A DNA stretch of 64,000 nt from Micrasema longulum (lineage: Eukaryota; Arthropoda; Insecta; Trichoptera; Brachycentridae). The translations under genes and the position numbers were made by a program. Where the stretch lies: the NCBI GenBank assembly GCA_022494885.1, contig JAGVSM010000178.1, positions 1-64,000 on the forward strand, given 5' to 3'. Of the stretch, positions 13,401-52,900 are shown piece by piece (the first letter of the stretch is position 1; every line of letters starts with the position of its first letter). Below the pieces are notes generated by a model. That model worked only from the letters and a program-made list of their open reading frames with translations, searched no databases and was not told the origin of the DNA.

Positions 13401-15520
13401 CTCTGTTTAAATCACGTCTGAAGAAACATCTCCTTTTTCTTCCTTAATCTCTCCTCCCTTCCTTTTTCCTCTTATTTCCTTTTTCCCATTGAGTAATAGT
13501 TTTGATTTAAGGTAATTTAAAAACAAATACGTTTATTTCTATTTTTATGTATCTTTAGCTTTTTAATCTTTCTTTTCTATTGAATATGTTCTGTAACTTG
13601 AATTATAAAAATAAAATTTTTATTTTACTGGTTGGTTGGAAGAAATTGCCATTTGACTATAAGCCCACCAAGCCCACCAATGTACAAATAACATTATGTA
13701 CAAAAAGTTAAATTAATAAATAAATTCGTGATGTCGCCGCGTAATGTTGCACGATGGGAAAAAATATAATCATGTAAGGTAAAAAAAAAAGCAATCCGTT
13801 AATTTCTCTAAAATGTTATTGTGCACGCGGAAATATTGATTGACACAACAGAGTAGATAAGTAAAGGGTCATTAAATAAAAGTAATTGAATCAATGAACT
13901 TTTAACTTAAAATATAAAACAAATTTTATTTTACATAAAACGGATATCATATTAAATAATATTTGATGTTTTAAAGATAATGTTGGTCAAATGTCCACCA
14001 CAGAGTTGTTTAATCCGAGGTCCAATTTGCATTAGTTCTCTCATTAGATGAGCAAAGTAGGGTACAAAAAATTTACTACCCTGGCAACACTAACGAAATG
14101 TCCATTTTGATTTCTTCGACAATCTGACAGATGGAAAAATAATTCAATTTTTAAGTAATGTATTTGCTACTTACACATTCATTTGCTAATTACACATGAA
14201 ATGTGATGCCATCCTGTTTCTTTAAGATCCTAGCAGTATTTCTACACTTTAAAAGGACACAACACAGCATAGTTGAATTCAAATCGGGAGTTGCGTACTG
14301 AGCGACGTCTACAAAGAAACTAATGGGTCAAAACGTAAAACTACTTATTTATGAGTAGTTTAGTAGCCTTCTGTAAACAGCATAAATGCGGTTTCTGGAC
14401 TATTCTTAATTCTATGCCTTTAACATTTTGTTTTACTTTAGGTGCTCATTTTAAAATTTGAAAAAAAACGGACACAACTTATCTCAACACCCAATACATA
14501 ATTAATATTATGGGAAAACCTCATATGAACATCTTGTCGAGACCACTCCTTATTGTACGACCAGTAACTCAATCACAAATAACTATCGACGTGCTAATAA
14601 GCGACATGATAACAATTTCTCTCCATGGTTGTTTATCGTATTCGCGATCACAATGGAACATCCGTGAACACCTAATATTAAATGTCAAAATATTTACGTT
14701 TCACGACGCATAATCCTGCTGCGCAATCACATATTTGAATTTTACCGGTGTAAATATAGAAAATATTCCAAAAGTGCTATTTTTATTTATTTATTTATTA
14801 TTTATTATTTATCATGCTATTTATTGCATTAAGCCGGCGGTTGGCAAGCCAAATGTCAAGAAAAGCAGTCGCCACAGTAATTGTAATTTAATTTTCACTT
14901 TTTTGTATAAGATACTCCTTACTGTTTTGCAAATGCAATATATTGTATTATTTTTTATATTAAATGTAGATTTTTCGCCAATGAACTGTATTTATTTACG
15001 AGGAAAACAAAAAACAAACCGACACGAGCGTTGACTTATGACTGTGATAACTTAAGCATGTTCATTATTGTTCATTGTGATCGCTCAAATGCTTAGCATG
15101 TTTTTAAGCACGTCGATAGTTATTTGTGATTGAGCTACAGGGCTGGTATTCCAAACGGAATTGCGCACTAAGAGATCGCTATGTTAGCGTGTATTTAGTA
15201 CGTAAGTTAAAAAAAAAAAAATCTGCACACGCTTCTGCATACAGAATACTCATACCACCCCAGGCGTGTGTCAGTGCGTCTTTTAGGTAAAAACTGTCTC
15301 TCCTCTAGAACCTTTATACACTGGAACAGCTGTTCCGACGGATATTTTGAAGGGGAACCAAAATATGACCCTTAGCAACAATATAAAATATATGAATAAA
15401 TTATTTTTGAATTTTCAGATACCGGAAGCTGTAGGAACATGGTCTATCCGAGCTTTACACGGCCGAGAAGTTGTGACATCTTGTACACCACTACCACTTA
15501 CGCAAGAAAGTTGTGTGTAG
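1273..15520 (+). CDS. Sidestep-like Ig-superfamily transmembrane receptor, 3' six coding exons (partial gene)
   Basis: Six exons (1273-1495, 4033-4254, 10538-10657, 11654-11758, 12545-12648, 15419-15520) join in phase with AG/GT borders and give about 291 residues ending in a stop. In order they show the end of an Ig domain (ALCWASNRIG, with the F-strand Cys), a proline linker, a fibronectin III-like domain, one hydrophobic helix followed by lysines, and a cytoplasmic tail. The Ig end plus the 'NRIGKQDTPC' style linker is what I remember of the insect Sidestep family, cell-surface ligands for Beaten-path receptors in axon guidance; that assignment is from memory. The last four residues, ESCV, fit a class I PDZ ligand. 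The upstream Ig exons and signal peptide are outside the window. The introns are full of transposons. Another Ig/FN3 adhesion receptor is possible. Confidence 0.75.
1528..1745 (+). pseudogene. LINE-E 3' end (degenerate)
   Basis: It is homologous to the reverse-transcriptase C-terminal tails at 21.4, 34.0, 50.6 and 58.4 kb: the strings coding for RGRPRKT, the RACMRRCMN-like motif and SAYPYGE can be recognised, with frame breaks. It lies in a receptor intron. Confidence 0.65.
2856..2897 (-). ncRNA. Hammerhead ribozyme, type I, complete core
   Basis: Read on the minus strand: stem I strand UGUC, core CUGACGA, one unpaired A, stem II GAGA/UCUC with an 8-nt loop, GAAA, the self-complementary ACCGGU as stem III, cleavage triplet GUA, and the returning stem I strand GACA. 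All core bases fit the CUGANGA...GAAA...NUH rule. Stem III has no hairpin loop, so it would form between two molecules, as described for dimeric hammerheads of Penelope-like elements. Confidence 0.7.
3833..3874 (+). ncRNA. Hammerhead ribozyme, decaying copy in right arm
   Basis: UGUC, CUGACGA, GAAA, ACCGGU and GUA are present. Stem II is GAGA/UCUG (outer pair lost), and stem I returns as GAAA with one mismatch. The core is intact but the helices are weakened. Confidence 0.55.
4033..4254 (+). CDS. Receptor exon: fibronectin III-like domain
   Basis: The acceptor is attttag and the donor gtaaat; two bases, 73 codons and one base join the flanking exons in phase. The peptide has the beta-strand pattern YELTVQL ... 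RVGGLPGGKELRLLLYTVG typical of FN3 C-terminal strands in Sidestep-like proteins. Confidence 0.75.
4340..4450 (+). repeat. Short tandem repeat at LINE 3' end
   Basis: An irregular tandem array of 'aacataaatataacaat' type units abuts the 3' end of the minus-strand LINE. Microsatellite-like tails are common at 3' ends of non-poly(A) LINEs. Confidence 0.6.
4467..4973 (-). pseudogene. LINE ORF2 C-terminal region, 168 aa
   Basis: It continues after a frameshift with VKYLGHILTDN, an RT thumb-side motif, then a helical Cys/Trp-rich region and MLRPP. The last stop marks the end of ORF2. Confidence 0.8.
4946..5206 (-). pseudogene. LINE ORF2: RT catalytic YADD box segment
   Basis: It begins MDDLTVLLN directly after the in-frame stop, then has NISYADDMVLL with the two catalytic Asp, and AKKSAVLIF. 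It is in frame with the segment before it. A frameshift near 4973 ends it. Confidence 0.85.
5207..6088 (-). pseudogene. LINE ORF2: reverse transcriptase fingers and palm
   Basis: It contains NYRPISLTTMISRIFKKL, the palm motif FLDLSKAFDRVNHKILW with a catalytic Asp, and GVRQGGCLSPALFNL. It is in the same frame as the endonuclease part and stops at a single TAA exactly where the family normally has the Tyr of LFN(L/V)YMDDL. Confidence 0.87.
6197..7246 (-). pseudogene. LINE ORF2 N-terminal part: APE-type endonuclease
   Basis: It carries endonuclease motifs in order: ISFNCRSI, LLQETWLL, GDFNADPRT, SWLDHC and SDHLPIEVSL; these hold the metal and catalytic Asn, Glu, Asp and His residues. The frame ends at a TAG just after SALNG. 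A neighbouring frame continues as WIEAGKPRSGEIF, so a one-base shift, not a natural stop, breaks ORF2 here; a second shift in an A run restores the frame. Confidence 0.85.
7239..8297 (-). CDS. LINE ORF1 (gag-like), 352 aa
   Basis: An intact frame with an N-terminal helical region (EEIEQAKILLTKYVNNN), a Ser/Lys-rich middle, a coiled-coil-like segment near residue 95-145, and a basic stretch KWTEVKKKKR followed by an RRM-like beta pattern (KYVLVTRLNKETTCDEIKNH). ORF1 products bind the element RNA. No CCHC zinc knuckle is visible. The last codons overlap the ORF2 start by 8 nt (ATGAATAA), suggesting coupled reinitiation. Confidence 0.8.
   Translation of the reverse strand: MNVNDRCNCGIVINEALAFIQQKIDIMDEVSITQISESHFSDEEIEQAKILLTKYVNNNLLTRRVGDGKKRRMIVDIIKTFKEVDPTNIPKFAVLNINKLPPVTFDHVDVSSLLKDIINLKNEVHKLSLQNALKNYATIEEHSSLRNEVNELKHKFDEKTKSKIIVNNNNLKNMSTDLDVNPSMDKNFNLNLISIPIENDTSKQTKKLPKSFADVASASTSENTTVNSNNKWTEVKKKKRIFNNLRRNQVMGSDETTNISAVQRTKYVLVTRLNKETTCDEIKNHLKSHNIDAVAYELSTKSGEYKAFKVGVPETKYEQIMDGKIWPKFSIVRKYFFRIPQKTEENHKNSHE
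8407..9058 (+). repeat. Foldback element with strong inner hairpin (8448-8604)
   Basis: The outer arms near 8407-8440 and 9030-9058 share 'tatgaaaataaaactt' in inverted form. An inner inverted repeat (8461-8489 against 8560-8588, about 29 bp, perfect) contains TTTCGGGAGAGCACTCCC. It has no coding content and is probably a nested MITE. Confidence 0.65.
9387..9956 (+). mobile_element. MITE-A copy 1, about 570 bp
   Basis: The imperfect terminal inverted repeats are about 30 bp (TAGCTCAATCACA... and the inverse ending GATCGAGCTA). It is highly similar over its whole length to 14565-15137, including 'aacatccgtgaacacctaat' and 'cataatcctgctgcgcaatc'-type strings. No transposase. Confidence 0.8.
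10145..10300 (+). repeat. MITE-B fragment joined to SINE-B fragment
   Basis: 10145-10255 shares 'gtacaattaaa', the 'gctctaatttttac' segment and 'tgtatccaattttcc' with the MITE-B copies. 10255-10300 resembles the SINE-B tail (gatgcagtgcctta). Confidence 0.5.
10303..10594 (+). repeat. 146-bp tandem duplication of receptor transmembrane acceptor and exon start
   Basis: Bases 10303-10448 and 10449-10594 are nearly identical. Each contains a polypyrimidine tract, a ttttcag acceptor and the first 57 bases of the transmembrane exon. The unit is not a multiple of three. Splicing to the first acceptor gives a helix that runs into a stop at about 10579. Confidence 0.9.
10538..10657 (+). CDS. Receptor exon: transmembrane helix
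   Basis: The acceptor is ttttcag and the donor gtgagt; two bases, 39 codons and one base. It encodes about 24 hydrophobic residues (TVLLFGITLAAF onward) followed by KFKNKIFK, a stop-transfer pattern that puts the C-terminus in the cytoplasm. A partial tandem copy of this exon and its acceptor lies 146 bp upstream. Confidence 0.75.
10778..10998 (+). pseudogene. LINE RNase H domain fragment
   Basis: MIAWVPSYCGISGENMDDEVA matches the family pattern AWVPSHxGxxGNExAD of RNase H domains of R1/jockey-type elements. It is open for 73 codons, then decays. It is inserted in a receptor intron. Confidence 0.7.
11145..11249 (+). mobile_element. MITE-C copy, about 105 bp
   Basis: Inverted ends GGGGTGCTATTCTGAAC and GGGGTGGTATTCCAAAC (read inward from each side). 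It is related to 15140-15261 and 48311-48419. Confidence 0.65.
11654..11758 (+). CDS. Receptor exon: cytoplasmic tail, conserved NPDVVP segment
   Basis: The acceptor is tttcag and the donor gtatgt. The 105-nt exon keeps phase and encodes an acidic segment ending DRNPDVVPLNK. A NPD(I/V)(I/V)P-type motif is what I recall from Sidestep-family tails; its function is not known to me. Confidence 0.7.
11775..12300 (+). pseudogene. LINE reverse transcriptase C-terminal fragment
   Basis: It reads FLRRVGRFVDKDSCKIIYNT, IEPHINYCRGILFLSN and KLTVLQNKAYRIILK, the post-palm region of a jockey-type LINE, followed by frame breaks. It lies directly after a receptor exon. Confidence 0.75.
12545..12648 (+). 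CDS. Receptor exon: cytoplasmic tail
   Basis: The acceptor is ttcag and the donor gtgagt; two bases plus 34 codons ending in phase 0. The peptide is charged and hydrophilic (RAEEEWEVAARSPRL). The acceptor is a tandem NAGNAG (cagcag), so splicing may include or omit one alanine. Confidence 0.65.
13200..13640 (+). pseudogene. LINE-F 3' end
   Basis: It codes for SVHAARLWNHLPSTIKDV and SLFKSRLKKHLLFLP, then a stop: the C-terminus of a jockey-type ORF2. The untranslated tail is T-rich. An inverted copy lies at 56690-57090. Confidence 0.8.
14565..15137 (+). mobile_element. MITE-A copy 2
   Basis: Same element as 9387-9956, with matching ends (TAACTCAATCACAAATAAC and the inverse GTTATTTGTGATTGAGCTA). 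An MITE-C copy abuts its right end. Confidence 0.8.
15140..15261 (+). mobile_element. MITE-C copy, about 120 bp
   Basis: It starts GGGCTGGTATTCCAAACG and ends with the inverse ATACTCATACCACCCC. It abuts MITE-A copy 2 without a gap. Confidence 0.6.
15419..15520 (+). CDS. Receptor terminal exon with PDZ-type C-terminus
   Basis: The acceptor is ttttcag. Reading in the phase left by the previous exon gives 33 residues and a TAG stop. The peptide ends PLTQESCV, where S-C-V matches the class I PDZ-ligand rule (S/T-x-hydrophobic). A second open frame across the exon ends at a different stop but does not fit the phase. Confidence 0.6.
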   Translation: MPEAVGTWSIRALHGREVVTSCTPLPLTQESCV

Positions 15521-15921
15521 AACATATCTTACTTAATTTCATCAGGCCATAATGAAAGTTGCAAAGCTGCAAAATCACAGGAGAGCAAAAACAGACTTTC
15601 CTTTCACATTTTCAAATAGGTTTAAACTGTCAGTACTGACATTGATAAATGACTCTCTCTGAGGTTACAACCCCGGGGATTAGTCTGCAACAAGCCTCAC
15701 TCTTTCGCTTCACTTATTCCTGTCCTCAGTCAGTCTTTTCATATCTGCTACAGCGCACTTCCCTGATCGCTTGGTCCATGTAGGCGGCTCTCGGGCGACC
15801 TCGGTAGTTTCTGCCCTCAGCTATTCCCTCTGAGATGGTACGGGTACCTGATGTTATGGCCTATCCAGTTTACTAGTTTCTTCCGGTTTACTAACAAGCT
15901 AATGAACTAACATACCCTATC

Positions 15922-17200
15922 GCCGTCAGAATTGGGAAAATTAACGTGATTTTTTTTATTTCGCGGGTTTGGAGAGTCCGATTGTCAAAAAATTAACATT
16001 TCACACTTTGTGTGTATTTACTTTTAAGTGCACTTTATTTCATTTTTTACACAAAATTTGATACAAATTCTTTAATCCATTTTTTTTTAACAAACGAAAA
16101 TCGTCAAGCTCATAAAGACACGTCTAACCTTAGCGGCTGCCACAGACAAAAGTAAACAACGAATACAGCTGGAAATTTTAGCATACTTCAGGGGCATATA
16201 TTCAACTTAACATTGACAAATGTAAAATAATATCTTTCTCGCGACGAAAAAAACCTATACAATTCAACTACAAACTAAAAAATACTTCCCTTTCAATGGT
16301 TTCGTCAATAAAGGATCTTGGCATTACTTTAGATAGTAAACTCTCCTATCGTGAACAAATTGATAATATTGTAAACAAATCGTGACGGCGGACTTCAAAA
16401 ATATTAATACCATCAAAACTTGCTCACTAGTTCAACCCCATCTAGAATACGCTTCTCCTATTTGGTCTCCATTCTACAGGACTCATATTGACCATATCAA
16501 GTCTGTCCAACACCGTTTTCTAAGAAAAGTGGCATGGTTGCTCGGATTACAAAGGGGTATTATTCCTTATTTTGAAATAGAGCAATCTCTTAATCTGTCT
16601 TCATTGGAGAGACGTAGAACTGAGATGGACCTTATATGCATTTTCAAAATACTTAATGCTTTAAGTGATGTCCCATCTCTGTTGCAATCAATTTCTTTTC
16701 ATGTTCCCCCGACCGCGTCACCAGAAGTCAAAATCTGCTATTTATAAAATCTTCTAAGAGCAACTTTGGTTTTTATGCCCAATGTCCAGAATGTGTAGAT
16801 TAGTCAATTCATCACACGACTTGGAATTTTTTTTGGGATAGATCTTCCGGCTTTTCGTAGATCTCTTCGCGACTAAACAGTGTGGGATGAAGTTGGATTG
16901 GCATGGTTTAGCTCAAAGTTTTTGGTCTTTCGTTTTTTTTAATATATTGTATACTATTATTGTTTTGCCCTTGTTTGTCTTTGCTAAATAGTTTTATGTT
17001 AATTTTGTTCAGTTTCTTGCATTTATGTTTCTTCATGTAACTGTTGTAATTGGCTTAGGCTGTATATATATAATAAATATATACTAACATATTTTTAACA
17101 TAAAATTGACAATCAGACTCCGAACCCGCGAAATTTAAATATTTCCGTTATTTTCTGAACACACCTCATATACTCAGGTTACTCTGACGGCAAAAGGGGC
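15922..17200 (+). mobile_element. TIR element (about 1.3 kb) split by a LINE fragment
   Basis: The left end (CCTATCGCCGTCAGA... then TTTCGCGGGTTTGGAG) and the right end, read inverted (GCCGTCAGAGTAACCTGAG, then TTTCGCGGGTTCGGAG), are about 75-100 bp imperfect inverted repeats. A related, much shorter element closes the window at 63.9 kb. Confidence 0.7.
16180..17095 (+). pseudogene. LINE reverse transcriptase C-terminal fragment inside the TIR element
   Basis: 16200-16380 reads NIDKCKIISFSRRKKPI and SIKDLGITLDSKLSY; after a break at 16381 the next frame (16382-16747) reads LVQPHLEYASPIWSPFY and IKSVQHRFLRKVAW. These are jockey-type post-catalytic motifs. The element is 5'-truncated and frameshifted, with a non-coding 3' tail. 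Confidence 0.8.
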
Positions 17201-18519
17201 ATTGAAAGCTGTAATTATAAATTCTAAAAGAAAAAAAAACGAAAATCTTGTAAACAAATAATTTTTGAAAACAAATATATTTACGGTAATAATTGTTTTT
17301 GCAATGTGCAGATCTGAAAAGAGGCCACAAGACCTTTAAAGCGGATCCGGGTAAGTGTGTGGGGCGGGGCTCTCAATGTTATCCAGTTTGCTCTTTGTCG
17401 GCCAATCCTTTTAAGGATTCGCCTGGTTTCACCGGCCCTATTCCAATACCTGGCTGTTCCACACGCAACCCGACTAATGGATCCCCAACAAGCGTATGAA
17501 CCACCACATTCCGAAAGCAGCTAGACGCCTGCGCTCACTCTGGCCAATGGTCCATGTTTTGTAGCCGCGCAGCGGCACAAATGACTATACTTTTAAAAAA
17601 GGTGTAAATCAATTATGAAATCGTTTAAGTACATGTAGTAAACTTACTATGGGCTTATTCAACTTATAGCAGATAGATCATGGCATAGTCCTGTGATATA
17701 TGCGTGATTTTTATGTCTTCGTAAAACTAATTTGATTTTGAATGGCAGATTTGCAACTTTTGCATAGACCTGACAGTATCATTACCGTTTGTAAATACGA
17801 TATAATATATACTTTAATGTGATATATATACTATTTATCCATAAATTTTATCATAAATGTATATATAATGTTGTTGTGAATCCTCCATTGCATGATAAAT
17901 GTTCCATTTCACTTGTCAATAAAGTATTTGTAATATAATCAATTTATAATAATTATTGTAAAATACACTGTTCATGAAAAATGTTTAACTTTTTGTGTTT
18001 TTGTTACATATAAGTATTTATAATGAACTGTGACTTTAATATTAAGTGATAAATATACAATAAAATATTGAAATGTTAAAATTGCGCATGTGAGTTTTCT
18101 ATTCCTCATATAAATCCTTCCTTCCCAAAATAATATGATTTTTTTAAAATTTATCATTCACTTTTTATTTTATCTTTTCTATGTGAAAACCTCACTGGGC
18201 ATAACCCGTGTCGAGGCATTCATTTACATTATTTTTATATTATGTTCTTAGTACATAATAAATCAATATAATATAATAAATAACACCATATGGATTTAAA
18301 CATAAATTATAAATAACAGACATGCAACAATAATTCCGAGTTCAAATAGACTACTGCTTTGGTGGGGTGACCATCTCAAGGCAGTTCTTCTTCAGTTCAG
18401 TTATGATATGTGTCTATTATGAGTGGATCCCATAACAAAAAAGTGTCACGAACATGTTAAATAAGATAAATATTTACGTTCTTATTATTTATCCAAATAG
18501 TTCAATTTTGGGGGCCATT

Positions 18520-18645
18520 TCCGGGTCGTAAATAACTTACTATTAGATATAGGGAGTAAGATTACGGAAGAGCGGGGTTTGAATCTCATACCTCTGATAC
18601 GTGAGTTCGCAACACCAGCCACGAGACCACAACCCGGTCCAAATT
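18520..18645 (-). repeat. tRNA-derived SINE-D fragment
   Basis: On the minus strand an A-box-like TGTGGTCTCGTGGCTGGTG and a B-box-like region before 'gagattcaaaccccgct' can be seen. Similar 'ccacgggaccacaacccg' ends occur at 39.6 and 20.7 kb. Confidence 0.5.
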
Positions 18646-19424
18646 ATAAATTTCAAAGTGTAATATGAACAAAGGGTATATAAAATGGATTCAAAATTTC
18701 TGTTGTACTTTAAAAGATGTTTTAATACATATTAACAAAACAATTTGAAGAAATTAAAATAAACAATATTTACAGAGAGTTGATAAATGCATTTTAAACA
18801 CAAACACGGATACAATAATGACAAAAATATTTTAATTAAAACGTGTCAACACAGGTAGGAGTCGTATCCTTTATTATTTACTCTGATACCAGAAGTCACA
18901 GGAGTGAAATCACTATGATGTTGGTACAAATCTCTTTTAAAAAAACTTAATATATTAAAGAAGACATGATTAATGCTCTACAGTTTTGCATACCGAATTA
19001 GATTATTTTTATTAGGTATACATATATTTGATTATATATAGAACATTTGAACTGAAACGCGTGTCCGTGAATGCGTTGAGAGGTTTACGTATTTATTTAG
19101 TTTGAAGACATTGTTAGACATACATATAACACAATGGTACATATTTGTTCTGGAAGATGTGGTAAATAAATAAACTAATACTCATGTATTGTACGTAGAC
19201 AAGATGAGAATACCCATTAATTTATTAAATTATTTTTCGGTAAGAGCTCAATAAAAAAATCACATTGTTATTATTCCATAGCTTTAAAACACGAAAAATA
19301 TATTATGACACAAAATCGGTTTTAATTGCACATTTTTCTGATGATCTACCAAACACTTTAACCCTTTTAATCCCCAACTGGTTTGGTACATACGAGAAAA
19401 ATCCCACGGAGCCAATCATCAGCC

Positions 19425-19560
19425 TCAACGTTTTTATATAAGCTTTTATGTTGTAAGACTGATCGCCTTACTGATGTAACAAAAATGATCAAGATACGAT
19501 GCAATTGGAGTACCAACGCAGTGCCCTAAGCGCCATTAGGCGCGGAAAGGGAATAATTAA
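19425..19560 (+). repeat. SINE-B body fragment
   Basis: It shares 'gtaagactgatcgcctta', then 'gtaacaaaaatgatcaagat' and 'agtgccctaagcgccattag' with the other SINE-B copies; the tRNA head is absent. Confidence 0.6.
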
Positions 19561-20564
19561 AATAATTCATTTTATTCTGAATAATTTTTGTTGTAATTTT
19601 GAGAATTTCAAAGTAATGTTTAGTGACATTTTGTAAACCTGCTAATATTATTAAACTCAACCAAAATTTTTAAAAAAGGTATCAGGTAAATGCTTGGGAT
19701 TTTTCACACAGACATATGAAATAAGCTGGGATCGAAAGGGTTAATAAAACTATACAAAAGTTAATTATTTAATAATATTTATAATTGCAGTTCATTTTAA
19801 AAACACACATTTATTATCTCTAGGCCATCCGAAGTACAGATTTATGCTCTATAATGTCATCACACTTTCTCTGTACAAACGTTCCGATGAATCCAACCAT
19901 TCCAGCGGTCACATTTGGCAAAGTAGTGCACTATTCACAATACTGGCTGATCAAATGAACACATTCCTTATTGTTCCGCTTATGGCGATTCTCCTAAGTA
20001 AATTATACATACATATGTGCGTAATGAGAGTTGCCAGTTCTATAAAAAAAGAGTTTATTTACATATTGCTTTACTTTCCATCGTTCCTTACATAGTTCGC
20101 TACTTTGGGTAATACAACCATAGTTGGAATGTTATCACAGTAATTCCTTCACAGGAAATATAAGTTAAATTAAATCTGTATAACTTGATATGTATATTCA
20201 ATACCAAAGAACTATTTTTCATGTATAATACGTTCAATGAATTCATAAAATTCTATCCAACGATTATTCTAATGACTGCAAAATAAAAAAACTTCCCGCA
20301 AATATTGCTAAGTGATTTATTCATCATATTGAAAAAATTTCACAAAGATACAAAAGAAAATTACATATTACGTACAAATTAGTTTTTGACCGTTTGTTGC
20401 AAATAGACCATGATGGAATCATTTAAAATCAGCATAAACGTAAAAAATTCATGACTTATAGTTATTTATAATTCATGACCTAGTCATACACTAAAAATAA
20501 ACACTCGGCTATTGGAACTCAAATTCATTTTATTTTTAAAGATATATAATATATGCATTTTTAT

Positions 20565-20712
20565 GATTTTTGCAAATATTTCCATTTTGGGGCTGTTTTC
20601 TTTTAGTTGTATATAACCGTATTGGGAAATCGAAAACAAGTTGTGATAGAACAGGGTTCCAGCCTCGGACTTCCTGATTCGGAGTCTGGGTGACCACAAC
20701 CAACCCATTTTT
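20565..20712 (-). repeat. tRNA-derived SINE-D-like copy
   Basis: The minus strand begins GGTTGTGGTCACCCAGACTC, A-box-like, and continues into a B-box-like GGCTGGAACCCTG. It is degenerate. Confidence 0.4.
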
Positions 20713-21364
20713 TTCACTAAAGAATAGTTTCAATAGACTTTTAAGAGGATTAAACCAAATTTATGGAAAATCTTCAACTTAAGAATTGAAGTTTTTTTCT
20801 ACCTAATTAGGTAGACTACATATAATTACCTAAAACATGTAGTAAATAAAGAAATTGTAATTTTAGTTAATCAACCGTGATTATTTTCATCAATAAAAAA
20901 AAAAGAGTACTTGAAAAGACAAAAATTATAATTTTCAATAAAAATCTCATTTCTTATAATGGATATATGGATATACATCCTAATTATTAAAATTCCAATA
21001 TAAAATTTGGACTTGATTAAAAATTATATACACCAGAACCTCTCTTTACACAGTGGATATGTTAGTAAGAAAATATACTAAAAAAAAAAAAATCGTTTAC
21101 TATTAATTGTTCCTTAATTTTATCAAAAAATATACTTTTAAAACATTGTAACAAAGATGCCTAGTAAGTAAAAGAGCGATGTAGGGAATTCCAAAAACGA
21201 ATATTACTTATTATTATTATTAATATTATACATTCTAAAATGAATATTCAAAAATTTATTTAAATTTAATTTCTGCAGTGTTACTTACTTCAAGTATAAA
21301 AAAAACATGTAAAAAGAGGTTTCGGTATACATTTTAAAAAAACCTTGCCGACGGTATATTCATT

Positions 21365-22105
21365 TACAACAAACCATCACGCTGTTTCGCCGTAGGGGTA
21401 GGCAGAGAGGATAGAACGCCATATCACTCTGTCATTGCATACATACCTCCCTTCTTCTACATTCATACATCTTCTCATGCATGCACGCCGATTATTCCTA
21501 CTCTTGACATGTTCATCTTTAAGTATTTGATGGACTTGATCGTGTCGTGTCTTTCTCGGTCTTCCTCGTTTTCTGCATCCATCAACATTCGCATCGTAGA
21601 TCCTTTTAGCCGTTCTTTCGCTGTCCATTCGCTCTACATGTCCAAACTAACGCAGCACCCCTTTCTTGATTCTGTCGATAATGCAAGTCTCAGCCCTTAC
21701 ATAGTCCACGGATCTTGACATTTGTGCACCTATCATACATCGTTTTACCACACATTTGCCTGAAGGATTGTATTTCGACAGTATTTAACCTACTTTTATC
21801 ATCATTTTTCCAATTCCATACTTCGCTCCCATACATGAGTTGGCACTAGAACTCCATTGTGAACTGCTATTTTTGTCTCCTGCGATAAACAATTGTTTGC
21901 CAAAATAAATTTCAGTGCACCGTTCACCCTGTTCCGGGCACTCACTCTCCTTTCAATATCTTTCTCAGTCTTTCCATCTCTAGTCAACATACTTTCCAGA
22001 TCCACAAATTCTTCTACCTGATTCAGAATATCTCCATTCACTCTCACATTTAGTTATATTTTTATCCCTTTCGAAAACCATCACTTTCGATTTATCAACA
22101 TTCAT
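21365..22105 (-). pseudogene. LINE-E 3' region
   Basis: The minus-strand pieces read EEFVDLESMLTRDGKTEKDI (RT end) and, after breaks, the tail KRGRPRKTRHDQVHQIL, HVKSRNNRRACMRRCMN and WRSILSAYPYGETA. It is the same LINE tail as at 58.3-59.2 kb. It lies just downstream of the groucho stop. Confidence 0.8.
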
Positions 22106-22584
22106 AAGTGATTATAAAGAATTATTATTGGAGTTATAAAACTGGTTACTGGATACCAAAAATTTGAAGATGCATCGATCATCTATTTTTTCTATAAATT
22201 CACACAAAGTTTTACTGAAATAACATTATGAATTCCAACAGTTGTCATAGTTAGAAAAAAATTATAATTATTCGCATATATCAAGCAATCATATTTGGTC
22301 AATACCATGCAGCTTGAATATAAGGGAGCAAACAGTCCAGTATTATTGAAAATACTAATGCAATATTTAAAAATAAATTATCAATAAAATGTGCAGTCAT
22401 TTAAATTCTCGGAGAAATTAGAAATTCATTGATACATATTTCACATGCAATAGAATAAAAAAATAATACTAAAAAATATTGGTAGATGTTTTAAATAAGG
22501 AATGCCATCAAGAGGTGCCACGGATGAAAAATTCATACACTAAAATATATAATATGTACAATACGCCACACAATTGGCCAACAA

Positions 22585-52476
<29,892 letters not shown>

Positions 52477-52900
52477 AATTATTTTGCGTAAAATGTATGC
52501 TTTAACTTTCAAAAAGACTCCATAATATCAGGACTATAATCATTAAGAAACCTAAAAATACTTGAGTCAATTGGGTAATGGTACTAGTACAAGTTTCAAG
52601 ACAATACTAACACACCACAAAAATTAAACAATGTCTTTGAAAACATTCGGATTTATTTGGCACTATATTTTATTTCAACACAGAAAATCTGATCAGCACT
52701 CCTAGAAAAATAGATTTGATTTGTTAACATTATTTTTTTCTGTTATTCGATTATTGTTTATTTAAATTGTCAATGTCAACAGATTATTTTTTGGAAGTGT
52801 AATATTACAAAGAATGGGTAAATTCAATAGCTAATTCGGCAAGCATAATTCATTTTATTGATTCATTTGCCAAGGAGAAAATTGAATTGATGATTTTAAA

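Larger units (their letters stand above)
15521..22584. other. Gap between the 3' ends of the receptor and groucho genes
   Basis: It holds the nested TIR element and LINE at 15.9-17.2 kb, a tRNA-like SINE at 18.5 kb, a SINE-B fragment at 19.4 kb, another tRNA-like SINE near 20.6 kb and LINE-E at 21.4 kb. Both 3' UTRs must lie here, but I could not place poly(A) sites. I see no supported gene. Confidence 0.6.

Noticed and set aside
17311..17350. Possible extra exon (LKRGHKTFKADP) with good acceptor and donor
   Set aside because: It lies after the receptor stop exon, is only 13 codons, has no recognised homology and no partner exon.
19844..20095. 83-codon frame
   Set aside because: No motif, and the three frames across it are about equally open; not supported as a gene.
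15521..22584. Overlapping or shared 3' UTRs of the convergent genes
   Set aside because: No poly(A) signals could be assigned with confidence, and the gap is 7 kb.
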